Shown here: piece by piece, positions 39,970 through 47,448 of the stretch | Layout of the letters: the number at the start of each line of letters is the position of its first letter | Position numbering within the stretch: the stretch's first letter is position 1 | Assembly (NCBI GenBank): GCA_943370355.1 | Contig: CALRQP020000016.1 | Span: 1-64,000 of the forward strand | DNA: 64,000 nucleotides | Direction: 5' to 3' | Source: JADCGM01 sp943370355 | GTDB lineage: Bacteria > Pseudomonadota > Alphaproteobacteria > Sphingomonadales > Sphingomonadaceae | The notes under the pieces: model-generated | The model's input: the letters and a program-made list of their open reading frames with translations, nothing else | Told to the model about the DNA's origin: nothing | Databases searched by the model: none | Translations under genes and position numbers: made by a program

Positions 39970-42312
39970 ATGACCATCCTGTCTCCCGACCGTCCAGCTA
40001 TCGAAGCTGACACCATCGCCCAGATCGAAGCGCTCGATGCGCGGCTGCGCTGGCTCAGTTCCTGGACGATCCACAATGCCAATCACCTGCGTGAGAGCCG
40101 TGACGGGCTGAAGGTCGGCGGGCATCAGGCGTCCTGTGCCTCGATGACCGCGATCATGGCGGCGCTCTACTTTGGCGCGCTCGGTCCCAACGACAAGGTC
40201 GCGGTCAAGCCGCATGCCGGTCCGCTGCTGCACGCGATTCACTATCTGCTCGGCACCCAGTCGCGCGAAAAGCTGGAGTCGTTCCGCGCCTTCGGCGGCA
40301 TGCAAAGCTATCCGAGCCGCACCAAGGACGTGATTCCCGTCGATTTCTCGACCGGATCGGTCGGCCTCGGCGTCGCGATCACCGCCTTTGCCAGTCTCGT
40401 GCAGGATTATCTCATCGCGCACGGCCAGCTTGCCGAGACCGAAGCAGGGCGGATGATCGCGCTGATGGGCGACGCCGAGCTCGACGAGGGCAATATCTAC
40501 GAATGCCTGATCGAGGCCTATAAGCATGACATCCGCAATTGCTGGTGGATCGTCGATTACAACCGCCAGAGCCTCGATGCGACGACTGCCGACCGGATGT
40601 TCGGCCGCTTCGACGACATTTTCGAGACCTGCGGCTGGCGCGTCATCACCGTCAAATCCGGCAAGCTGCAGCGCGCCGCCTTCGCCAAGCCCGGCGGCCG
40701 CGCGCTTGCCGAATGGATCGACACCTGCCCCAACGCCGAATTCGCCGCGCTGACCTATCAGGGCGGCAGCGCGTGGCGGACCCGGCTCACCGCTGATCTC
40801 GCCGCGCATCCGAAGACGCTCAAACTCATCGCCGATCATGACGATGACGCACTGGCCCGGCTGATGACCAACCTCGGCGGCCACTGCGTCGAGACACTGC
40901 TGGAGGCCTTCGCATCGGCGCAGGATGACCGGCCAACTCTATTCATCGCCTACACCGTCAAAGGCTATGGCCTGCCGTTTGCCGGCCACAAGGACAATCA
41001 CTCGGGCCTGATGAACCCCGGCCAGATCGCCCAACTGCGGACGTCGCTCGGCATTACCGAAGGGCAGGAGTGGGAGCCCTATGCCGGCCTCGGGGACAAC
41101 GCCGCGGCGCAGCTCAAGGCCTTTGTCGAAGCCTCGGTCTTCGCCGCCAAACCGCCCGAGCCCAAGACCGAGCCGGTCCCGGTTCCCCCCATCGCCGTCC
41201 CCGACGGCGATGAGCAATCCACGCAGGCCGCCTTCGGCCGCATCCTGCTCGACCTCGCCAAGTCGGGCCATCCGCTCGCCGACCGCATTGTGACCACCTC
41301 GCCCGATGTGACGGTCAGCACCAACCTCGGTGCCTGGGTCAATCAGCGCGGCCTGTTCCGCCGGCAGGACCTCGCCGACGTGTTCGCCAAGGCGAAAATC
41401 CCCAGCCCGCAGAAATGGGCCGGCCACGCCGCCGGGCAACATGTCGAACTCGGCATCGCCGAGCATAATCTGTTCCTGACGCTCGCTGCCTTCGGGCTCA
41501 GCGCGCCGCTGTTCGGCACGCGGCTGCTGCCCGTCGGCACCGTCTATGATCCGTTCATCGCCCGCGGCCTCGATGCGCTCAATTACGGCTGCTATCAGGA
41601 CGCGCGCTTCCTGCTCGTCGCGACGCCGAGCGGCCTGACGCTCGGGCCGGAGGGCGGCGCGCACCAGTCGATCAACACGCCGCTGATCGGCATGGGCCAG
41701 CCCGGCCTGACCAGCTTCGAGCCGGCTTACGCCGACGAAGTCGCGGCAATGATGGAATGGGCGTTCGCGCATCTGCAGGCCGACGACGGCGGCTCGGTCT
41801 ATCTGCGCCTGTCGACGCGCACCCTGCCGCAGATCGCCCGCGACGGCGACGCCTGGCGCGCCGATGCGCTGGAGGGCGGCTACTGGCTCAAGCCCCCCGC
41901 ACCGGGTGCCGAGGCCGCCATCGTCGCCACCGGCGCGATCCTGCCCGAGGCGATCGCCGCCTGGGAGCAACTCGCCCCCGACCTCCCCGGCCTCGGCCTG
42001 CTCGCCGTCACCTCGCCCGACCTGCTCCACCGCGGCTGGAGCGCTGCCCGCGCCGCGCGCTGGCGTGAGGGCAGGGGAGAGCCCAGCCACGCCGCCAAAC
42101 TGCTCGGCGCCCTGTCGCCGACGGCGGGCCTGATCACCGTCATCGACGGCAGCCCCGCCGCGCTCAGCTGGCTTGGCGGCGTCCGAGGCATGCGCACCAG
42201 CCCCCTCGGCACCGACCGCTTCGGCCAGACGGGGGACTTGCCGGACCTGTACCGGGAATACCGGCTGGACGCGGACGCGATTGTCGAGGCGGCGGCGGAG
42301 TTGTTTCTCTAG
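39970..42312 (+). CDS. Transketolase / homodimeric 2-oxoacid dehydrogenase E1-like enzyme
   Basis: A 780-residue thiamine-diphosphate enzyme with N-terminal TPP domain (about 30-390), central pyrimidine domain (about 410-610) and C-terminal transketolase domain (about 630-780). LKVGGHQASCASMTAIMAAL, SYPSRTKDVIPVDFSTGSVGLG and the TPP/Mg motif GDAELDEGN...DYN resemble AceE-type homodimeric pyruvate dehydrogenase E1, which is about 890 residues, more than classical transketolase (about 660). The lipoyl/E2 partner genes are not adjacent, so the natural substrate is uncertain. A small hairpin (ACCAC-TTTTG-GTGGT, 42327-42341) follows the stop. Confidence 0.85.
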   Translation: MTILSPDRPAIEADTIAQIEALDARLRWLSSWTIHNANHLRESRDGLKVGGHQASCASMTAIMAALYFGALGPNDKVAVKPHAGPLLHAIHYLLGTQSREKLESFRAFGGMQSYPSRTKDVIPVDFSTGSVGLGVAITAFASLVQDYLIAHGQLAETEAGRMIALMGDAELDEGNIYECLIEAYKHDIRNCWWIVDYNRQSLDATTADRMFGRFDDIFETCGWRVITVKSGKLQRAAFAKPGGRALAEWIDTCPNAEFAALTYQGGSAWRTRLTADLAAHPKTLKLIADHDDDALARLMTNLGGHCVETLLEAFASAQDDRPTLFIAYTVKGYGLPFAGHKDNHSGLMNPGQIAQLRTSLGITEGQEWEPYAGLGDNAAAQLKAFVEASVFAAKPPEPKTEPVPVPPIAVPDGDEQSTQAAFGRILLDLAKSGHPLADRIVTTSPDVTVSTNLGAWVNQRGLFRRQDLADVFAKAKIPSPQKWAGHAAGQHVELGIAEHNLFLTLAAFGLSAPLFGTRLLPVGTVYDPFIARGLDALNYGCYQDARFLLVATPSGLTLGPEGGAHQSINTPLIGMGQPGLTSFEPAYADEVAAMMEWAFAHLQADDGGSVYLRLSTRTLPQIARDGDAWRADALEGGYWLKPPAPGAEAAIVATGAILPEAIAAWEQLAPDLPGLGLLAVTSPDLLHRGWSAARAARWREGRGEPSHAAKLLGALSPTAGLITVIDGSPAALSWLGGVRGMRTSPLGTDRFGQTGDLPDLYREYRLDADAIVEAAAELFL

Positions 42313-42413
42313 GCACTCTCGCAACCACTTTTGGTGGTCGAAGCAAATGAATCGTCACATTATCTAGCGCAGACCGCTGTCTAATTTTTCAATTGTAGGC
42401 TACAGAACCTCCA

Positions 42414-43265
42414 ATGGTGAGCGTAACAGCTTGGAAAGATGCAGATGTTGTGAGGCTCATGGGCCATGGCTTCAACATTGAAGAGCCTTTTAAGCTGACT
42501 CAGAACATCGTGCTGGTGCCCGACGTGCTTCCGCTAGACGCAGCGGGCTTGAAAAAATGCGACACTATCAAACAGCGGGCGAGCATCGAGACGATGCATG
42601 ATATCGCTACTTTCGCGATCGAGGTGCACGATAAACGAGGCGGCAAACATCTTGCTACTTCAGGATGGAACAGCCTTTGGGATTTTCACCTGTTGAGTCT
42701 TGCCGGTAAGGCACCTTGCTTCATTCTCTACAGTGCTGCGAGAGGATTAGCGGGGGTAACTTACTCTGTTGCAAACCGAAACCTAATTTTGAACCCTCTT
42801 GCTGACGTTCACAGTCTCACCACACATGAGCTTGAGTGGGCTCGAGCAAACAGGACGTCCTTTCACGATCTGATCGCAGACCAGCAATTTTCCGCCGCCA
42901 TGAGATACTTCGGAAACGCTCATTACCTTTTCGATCTGGAGCATAGAATTATGTTGCTGTGGGCAGGGATAGAGGGGCTGTTGCAAGTCGATGCCGAACA
43001 TAGCCGGCGCATTGCACTGTACTCGGCGATCCTAATGAACGGGAGTAAGCAAGCGAAAGCGGATCGGTTTGACCTTGTTAAGAAGTCGTATTCGTTGCGC
43101 TCACGAGTCGTGCACGGTGCCAAGCCGGCGAAGGAGAAGCTCGAGACGGGATATGCGGAAGCAACCAACTTATTGTCCGACCTGCTAAGTCGCTGCGTAG
43201 AGCTAGGGAGAGTACCTTCAAGAGATGAGCTCGACCGAGCGTCATTTAGCAATAAATTAGCGTAG
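42414..43265 (+). CDS. HEPN-domain protein (ApeA-like C-terminus), AT-richer accessory gene
   Basis: A 283-residue protein without recognised N-terminal domain. The C-terminal 130 residues fit the Apea-like HEPN domain: HRIMLLWAGIEGLLQVDAEHSRRIALYSAILM, then KKSYSLRSRVVHGAK. The last part has R229-x4-H234, the HEPN ribonuclease motif seen in toxins and anti-phage effectors. Codon and base use are clearly more AT-rich than the flanking transketolase and moaE regions, which suggests transfer. It stands alone on the plus strand. It may be a solitary abortive-infection RNase such as ApeA; only the motif is seen. Confidence 0.65.
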   Translation: MVSVTAWKDADVVRLMGHGFNIEEPFKLTQNIVLVPDVLPLDAAGLKKCDTIKQRASIETMHDIATFAIEVHDKRGGKHLATSGWNSLWDFHLLSLAGKAPCFILYSAARGLAGVTYSVANRNLILNPLADVHSLTTHELEWARANRTSFHDLIADQQFSAAMRYFGNAHYLFDLEHRIMLLWAGIEGLLQVDAEHSRRIALYSAILMNGSKQAKADRFDLVKKSYSLRSRVVHGAKPAKEKLETGYAEATNLLSDLLSRCVELGRVPSRDELDRASFSNKLA

Positions 43266-43382
43266 AACCTACTCCGACGTTCGCTTTGGAGGGTGCCGGA
43301 CATTGATTATCTCACTGTTACCGAGCGGAACATCGTGGACACTTTGGTGAAGGTTCGGCGTCCGTCAAATCGCCGGGAACCA

Positions 43383-43582
43383 CTATCCCCAGCGCTCCGC
43401 AGCGATCTCGTCCCCTCTGCGCGCCCCCACCCAGCTCGCCGCGCCCCCAATCTCCTCCTGTTTCCAGAACGGAGCCTTGGTCTTGAGCCAGTCCATCAGG
43501 AATTCGCACGCCTCGAACGCTGCCTTGCGATGCGCGCTGGCGACAAGGACGATGCGGTCGCCGGGCGCGAGGCGGCCGTGGC
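43383..43582 (-). pseudogene. moaE 3' fragment (truncated duplicate)
   Basis: A 65-codon open stretch ending at TAG 43383 encodes the C-terminal third of MoaE: HGRLAPGDRIVLVA, SAHRKAAFEACEFLMDWLKT, KAPFWKQEE and a tail ending AAERWG. The first 121 bases (43582-43462) are nearly identical to 44427-44301 in the intact moaE, apart from a 6-base in-frame deletion and a few substitutions; the tails then diverge. Homology stops abruptly at 43582, just past the relE stop. There is no start codon, so it is a remnant. It implies that the toxin-antitoxin pair between the two copies came in by recombination at moaE. Confidence 0.85.
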
Positions 43583-43591
43583 CTAATAGCT

Positions 43592-43888
43592 TTACCGCTT
43601 GAAAAAGGGTGCTTCGCGCATGTGGCGAAAGCGGACGATGACGAGCGCGTCGGCATCGATCCGGTAACGCACGATATAGCCTGCGCCACCGAACCGGATC
43701 GTCCAGTCGCGATGCGACGGCGGCCCCGAGGTTGCAGGTGAGCCGACTCGCGGCTGCTCTCGAAGCGTTTGTAATCCTTGCAAGATGGCTGCCCGAGCGC
43801 GGACTGCGGCGTCAGGGTCTCTTGCCGAAAGAAAGTCCTCGCAACGCTTAAAATCTGCAAGCGCGGGGCGAGACCAGGCGACCTTCAT
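43592..43888 (-). CDS. RelE/ParE-family toxin
   Basis: A 98-residue type II toxin. The N-terminal helices (KVAWSRPALADFKRCEDFLSARDPDAAVRARAAIL), the central strand region (PRVGSPATSGPPSHRDWTIRFGGAGYIVRYRI) and the end VIVRFRHMREAPFF are the ParE/RelE pattern. ParE types poison gyrase and RelE types cut ribosome-bound mRNA; the target cannot be assigned. The start lies 3 bases after the antitoxin stop, so the two are co-translated. The 3' end abuts the moaE fragment. Confidence 0.88.
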   Translation of the reverse strand: MKVAWSRPALADFKRCEDFLSARDPDAAVRARAAILQGLQTLREQPRVGSPATSGPPSHRDWTIRFGGAGYIVRYRIDADALVIVRFRHMREAPFFKR

Positions 43889-43891
43889 CGC

Positions 43892-44170
43892 CTAAAGATG
43901 GGGCTCTGGCATTTTCGGGTTTTCGCCGCGAATCCGCGCTTCCAGCCACGCCTCCATCTCTTCGCCAGTCACATGCAAGCCGGTGAGCTTGTAATCCTGC
44001 CACGCCGCCTCGGCCTCCGCGTCGGCAGCGAGATCATCCTCCTTTTGCGCCACATAATGCGCGACAGCCTCGCGGATAATCCAGTGCGAGGACCGGCGTT
44101 CAGCCGCTGCCACGCGCTGCAGACGGGCTTTTAGATCATCATCGAGTTTGACGCTGGTCGGCGAGGCCAT
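43892..44170 (-). CDS. Ribbon-helix-helix antitoxin of the RelE/ParE pair
   Basis: A 92-residue antitoxin starting at ATG 44170. Residues 1-50 are an RHH/CopG fold (TSVKLDDDLKARLQRVAAAERRSSHWIIREAVAHYV), which dimerises and represses its own promoter; the acidic C-terminal half (AADAEAEAAWQDYKLTGLHVTGEEMEAWLEARI) would wrap the toxin. It is upstream of the toxin in the usual antitoxin-first order. It lies 36 bases downstream of the moaE stop; its promoter is probably within that gap or the moaE 3' end. Confidence 0.88.
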   Translation of the reverse strand: MASPTSVKLDDDLKARLQRVAAAERRSSHWIIREAVAHYVAQKEDDLAADAEAEAAWQDYKLTGLHVTGEEMEAWLEARIRGENPKMPEPHL

Positions 44171-44206
44171 GATCGACTCCGTGGTATTACCTTCGGCTAT
44201 CAAGCG

Positions 44207-44665
44207 CTACTTTGGCCGAGGCGTCAACCAGTCGCGGGCGACTTCGTCATCTGCTTGTTTCGCCTCGACCCATCGATTTCCGTCCGCATTTTCCTCCCGC
44301 TTCCAGAACGGGGCCTTGGTCTTGAGCCAGTCCATCAGGAATTCGCATGCATCGAACGCTGCCTTGCGATGCGCGCTCGCGGTGGCGACGAGGACGATGC
44401 GGTCGCCTGGCGCGAGGCGGCCGTGGCGGTGGATGACGATGCCGCCCTGCAGCGGCCAGCGCGCCTCGGCCTCGGCGGCGATGGCGGTGAGCGCTTTCTC
44501 GGTCATCGCCGGATAATGTTCGAGGGTGAGCGCGGTCAGGCCGCCGTCGCCGCGCACGAGACCGGTGAAGCTCGCCACCGCACCGATGTCGCTGCGTCCG
44601 GCGTGCAGCGCGGCGATCTCGGCACCGGTATCGAAATCCCCGGCTTGAACCCTTACGGTGATCAT
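44207..44665 (-). CDS. moaE: Molybdopterin synthase catalytic subunit
   Basis: A 152-residue MoaE. It inserts sulfur from MoaD thiocarboxylate into precursor Z to make molybdopterin. Visible motifs are GAVASFTGLVRGDGG, LEHYPAMTEKAL, IVIHRHGRLAPGDRIVLVA, HRKAAFDACEFLMDWLKTKAPFWKREE with the catalytic lysines. The C-terminal tail WVEAKQADDEVARDWL differs from that of the nearby moaE fragment. The ATG overlaps the moaD stop (4 bases). The order pgsA-moaD-moaE is conserved in alphaproteobacteria. Confidence 0.95.
   Translation of the reverse strand: MITVRVQAGDFDTGAEIAALHAGRSDIGAVASFTGLVRGDGGLTALTLEHYPAMTEKALTAIAAEAEARWPLQGGIVIHRHGRLAPGDRIVLVATASAHRKAAFDACEFLMDWLKTKAPFWKREENADGNRWVEAKQADDEVARDWLTPRPK
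44301..44427. repeat. moaE segment duplicated at 43462-43582
   Basis: This 127-base part of moaE is repeated in the same orientation at 43462-43582 (121 bases, 6-base deletion). The two direct copies bracket the toxin-antitoxin pair, about 720 bases apart. Recombination between them would remove the toxin-antitoxin cassette and leave one moaE. Confidence 0.85.
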
Positions 44666-44907
44666 CCGCCCGTGACCGGCGGAAAGATCGCGACCTCGTC
44701 GCCGGCCTTCACCGCCGCATCCATCCCCGCGAACGCCTGATTGACGGCGACGCGCAGCCGGTCGCGCTCGGCGAACACCGTATCGCCGCGCGCCGCCAGC
44801 CAGTCGAGCAGGTCCGCCACTGTCGCGACGCCAGCGGGCAGGGCGATGCGCTCGCCGTCCTTCCCCATCCGCTCGCGCACCCAGGCGAAATACAGCAGCT
44901 CGATCAT
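44662..44907 (-). CDS. moaD: Molybdopterin synthase sulfur carrier subunit
   Basis: An 81-residue ubiquitin-fold protein ending FPPVTGG; the terminal Gly-Gly is adenylated and thiocarboxylated before sulfur transfer to MoaE. IELLYFAWVRERMGKDGERIALP is the first beta-hairpin. The start at 44907 gives the normal size; a longer frame from 44937 overlaps pgsA. It lies 4 bases downstream of pgsA and overlaps moaE by 4 bases. Confidence 0.95.
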   Translation of the reverse strand: MIELLYFAWVRERMGKDGERIALPAGVATVADLLDWLAARGDTVFAERDRLRVAVNQAFAGMDAAVKAGDEVAIFPPVTGG

Positions 44908-44911
44908 GGCC

Positions 44912-45472
44912 TCACGCCATATGCTTGAGGCCGGCACGCAGATAGTCGTAGCCGGTGAGCAGCGTCAGCCCCGCCGCCAGCCACAGGCAGCCGAAGCCGA
45001 CATGATAGGCCGGTAGCCACCAGGGCAGGGCGTCGCCGACCCCGGCAAGGATCAGCGCACCGATCGCGATCATCTGGAAGGTTGTCTTCCACTTGGCGAG
45101 CGCGCTGACCGGGACGGACACCTGCAACCCGGCCAGATATTCGCGCAGCCCGCTCACGAAAATCTCGCGCAGCAGGATGATCAGCGCCGCGATGACCGAC
45201 CATCCATGCACGATCCGGCTGTCGATAAGCATGACGATGACCGCGGCGATCATGATCTTGTCGGCGATCGGGTCGAGGAACTGGCCGAGCTTCGACACCG
45301 TGCCGTAGCTGCGCGCCAGATAGCCGTCGAAATAATCGGTGATCCCAGCGATGCAGAACAGGATGAAGGCGAGCGTATAGCCGAGCCAGCCCGGCTCCCA
45401 CATGAAGGCGACCAGCAGCGGCACCGCAAAGATGCGGCTGAGCGTCAGCAGATTGGGGAGGCTGGACAGCAT
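44912..45472 (-). CDS. pgsA: CDP-diacylglycerol--glycerol-3-phosphate 3-phosphatidyltransferase
   Basis: A 186-residue membrane enzyme that commits CDP-diacylglycerol to phosphatidylglycerol. The CDP-alcohol phosphotransferase motif D-x2-DG-x2-AR-x8-G-x3-D-x3-D is seen in ITDYFDGYLARSYG and KLGQFLDPIADK near residues 42-68. Four to five hydrophobic segments cover the rest. It starts the pgsA-moaD-moaE run. Upstream lies a palindromic repeat, and uvrC, its usual neighbour, is now 2.7 kb away behind four inserted genes. Confidence 0.94.
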   Translation of the reverse strand: MLSSLPNLLTLSRIFAVPLLVAFMWEPGWLGYTLAFILFCIAGITDYFDGYLARSYGTVSKLGQFLDPIADKIMIAAVIVMLIDSRIVHGWSVIAALIILLREIFVSGLREYLAGLQVSVPVSALAKWKTTFQMIAIGALILAGVGDALPWWLPAYHVGFGCLWLAAGLTLLTGYDYLRAGLKHMA

Positions 45473-45516
45473 GGGGCGACGTTAGGCTATCGTTTCGCAG
45501 GGCTCAACCACTGCGT

Positions 45517-45670
45517 CCCCTTCGCAAGGGGAGTGGACGACGAGAGTCCAGAACCACGCGCGTCCCCTCCCCTTGGGGAGGGGCAGGGGTGGGAACAATG
45601 CGCTCGCAACGTGTTGGTGAGCGAGAAAGAAAGAACCCACCCCGACCCCTCCCCAAGGGGAGGGGACATT
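45517..45670. repeat. G/C-rich palindromic intergenic repeat, copy 4
   Basis: Between the divergent pgsA and nitroreductase genes are two palindromes of the CCCCTCCCC/GGGGAGGGG form (45564-45583 and 45646-45665) plus a smaller one CCCCTTCGCAAGGGG (45517-45531). The spacer between the two large palindromes is AT-richer. Of the five copies this has the most regular two-palindrome structure. Confidence 0.75.
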
Positions 45671-45685
45671 TAGGGAAAAAGCCGA

Positions 45686-46357
45686 ATGAACGTATCCGAC
45701 GCCATCGCCACCCGCCGCTCGGTGCGCGGCTTCCTCGACAAGCCGGTGGACGGCGCGGTGATCCGCCGCGTGCTGGAAAAGGCGGCGCGGGCCCCGTCGG
45801 GCGGCAACCTGCAGCCCTGGCATCTCTATGTGCTGGGCGGCGCGGAATTGCAGCAGCTGAAGCAGATCGCGGCCAAGCGCGTATTCGAGGCGCCGAAGGG
45901 CGAGCCGACCGAATATGACATCTACCCGAAGGAACTCGGCGAGCCCTACACCGCCCGCCGCTTCCAGGTCGGCGAAGATCTCTACGCCCGCCTCGGCATC
46001 CCGCGCGAGAATCGTGCCGCACGCATGCAATGGTTCGCGCGCAACTTCATGTTCTTCAACGCGCCCGTCGCGCTGTTCTGCTACGTCAATCGCTACATGG
46101 GGCCGCCGCAATGGTCCGACCTCGGCATGTATCTCGAAAATATCATGCTGCTGCTGCGCGAGGAGGGGCTCGACAGCTGCCCGCAGGAATGCTGGGCGAT
46201 CTACCCGCAGACCATCGCTGATTTCCTGAAGCCGCCCGCCGAACTCATGCTGTTCACCGGCATGGCGATCGGCTGGAAGGACGACGCCGACCCCGCCAAC
46301 CAGCTCGAAACCGCCCGCGCCCCGCTGAGCGAGTTCGCGGAGTTCCGGGGGATTTAG
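45686..46357 (+). CDS. Nitroreductase-family flavoprotein
   Basis: A 223-residue nitroreductase. The N-terminal ATRRSVRGFLDKPVDGAVIRRVLEKAARAPSGGNLQPWHLYVL segment binds FMN (RRSVR and APSGGNxQPW motifs), and LGMYLENIMLLLREEGLDSCPQ with the C-terminal LFTGMAIGW complete the fold. It would use NAD(P)H to reduce nitroaromatics or quinones; the natural substrate is unknown. It overlaps the convergent M15-like gene by 4 bases. Confidence 0.92.
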   Translation: MNVSDAIATRRSVRGFLDKPVDGAVIRRVLEKAARAPSGGNLQPWHLYVLGGAELQQLKQIAAKRVFEAPKGEPTEYDIYPKELGEPYTARRFQVGEDLYARLGIPRENRAARMQWFARNFMFFNAPVALFCYVNRYMGPPQWSDLGMYLENIMLLLREEGLDSCPQECWAIYPQTIADFLKPPAELMLFTGMAIGWKDDADPANQLETARAPLSEFAEFRGI

Positions 46358-46980
46358 CCCTTGGCCTGCGACGTAAGAAAAGATCGGTACTCCAATTCGT
46401 GCGAACCCGCATGATTGGACATTCCTGGCTTTGTCAGGATCCGAGGACCGCGTTCGATCCATTGCGAAATTGAGCGCGACTGCACGTCATGTGATCTAAG
46501 ATTGAACGCTGCCCGCGTGGGAAAAAATTCCATGCTGGCGTACGGTAAGTGATCGTGGACCCACCATGCGATCGCCTGCCAATGCGCGGTCTTTTCGTAG
46601 TAAGGTACGAAGCTGTTCACCACGATGCAGGCGGTTGCGCCCATTCGCTCGTCGGCATCCAAACGATCCCAAATGTGGCTGGCGTAGTTTGCCTCATTGC
46701 TCGCGCAATTATGCCCCCTCTCATTGCCGAGTTGATTCACCGCGCACGAGCGAAAGGCCGAACGGATCGTTATTGGGCCGAACCGTCTTTGCAGCGGTTC
46801 AAGCAATTCTTGGCAAAGGCGGGTCCCGGCGGCGATGGCCAACGGCGGGTTGTCGGGAATGTTCTGAATCCCGTAAAAATTGGCGATCTCGGAATATAGA
46901 AAATCGCGCATGTAGAAATTGTCCGAAAGCCGAGTGCGGCCAAGCTTTTCAAGCGAGTCGACCGAACCCGGCTTCCGCAT
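46354..46980 (-). CDS. M15-like peptidase-fold protein, AT-richer than its surroundings
   Basis: A 208-residue protein with no signal peptide. The pattern FYMRDFLYSEIANFYGIQNIPDNP, then LCQELLEPLQRRFGPITIRSAFRSCAVNQ, matches the start of M15-type D-Ala-D-Ala carboxypeptidase/endolysin domains (SGYRS-like). The zinc site is unclear: a candidate His is in ASHIWDRLDAD, but spacing differs and the usual C-terminal WxH is missing. Base composition is visibly more AT-rich than in neighbours. It starts 5 bases after the MAPEG stop. It may be a transferred and modified phage or plasmid endopeptidase. Confidence 0.55.
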   Translation of the reverse strand: MRKPGSVDSLEKLGRTRLSDNFYMRDFLYSEIANFYGIQNIPDNPPLAIAAGTRLCQELLEPLQRRFGPITIRSAFRSCAVNQLGNERGHNCASNEANYASHIWDRLDADERMGATACIVVNSFVPYYEKTAHWQAIAWWVHDHLPYASMEFFPTRAAFNLRSHDVQSRSISQWIERGPRILTKPGMSNHAGSHELEYRSFLTSQAKG

Positions 46981-46985
46981 GTAGA

Positions 46986-47384
46986 TTACATCCCCGCCAG
47001 CCGCACCACAGCCGTCCCCAGGCACACCAGCAGCACGATCATCGACAGCGCGCCCGACAGCATGAACCCAAGGCTGCGCTTCTTGGCTTCGACGCCATAG
47101 CCAATGGTGTAGAGAATCCGCCCGACACTCCAGATCGCGCCGTAGGTCGCCGCGAACACATCGCCCCATTGCACCGCAAACACCGCAAGCAACGGCACGA
47201 ACAGCACGAGCTGCTCGACGCTGTTCTGGTGGGCGCGGAAGATGCGCTCGAAGGTCGGATGGCCGGTGGTCGCCGGTGCCTCGACGCCATGCTTGCCGCG
47301 CGCCTGCCCGACCAGCATCGTTGCCCAGACGTAGACGAGCAGGGCCAGCAGAAGCGCAAGCGTGGTCAACGGATAGTCAGTCAT
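46986..47384 (-). CDS. MAPEG-family membrane protein
   Basis: A 132-residue protein with four hydrophobic helices (about 5-25, 55-75, 78-98, 110-130). The loop ARGKHGVEAPATTGHPTFERIFRAHQNSVEQLVLFVPLLAVF carries the MAPEG hallmark ERxxRAHxNxxE, which binds glutathione in eicosanoid/microsomal GST relatives. Bacterial members have glutathione transferase or peroxidase activity. It stands next to a cytosolic GST gene on the same strand. Confidence 0.92.
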   Translation of the reverse strand: MTDYPLTTLALLLALLVYVWATMLVGQARGKHGVEAPATTGHPTFERIFRAHQNSVEQLVLFVPLLAVFAVQWGDVFAATYGAIWSVGRILYTIGYGVEAKKRSLGFMLSGALSMIVLLVCLGTAVVRLAGM

Positions 47385-47448
47385 CAAAATCCCCCCAAGA
47401 TTGTTTCGTTCGCGACCCTAGTGGCTGTGCCGCGCCTGTCAAAGCCCG

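Noticed and set aside
43293..43586. A 97-codon plus-strand frame over the moaE fragment
   Set aside because: It shows no protein similarity and is opposite to a clear MoaE C-terminal reading frame; the same shadow frame appears over intact moaE.
45517..45670. CRISPR array
   Set aside because: The palindromes occur twice with one spacer and lack regular repeat-spacer units; they match the dispersed intergenic repeat family instead. No CRISPR array was seen anywhere in the window.
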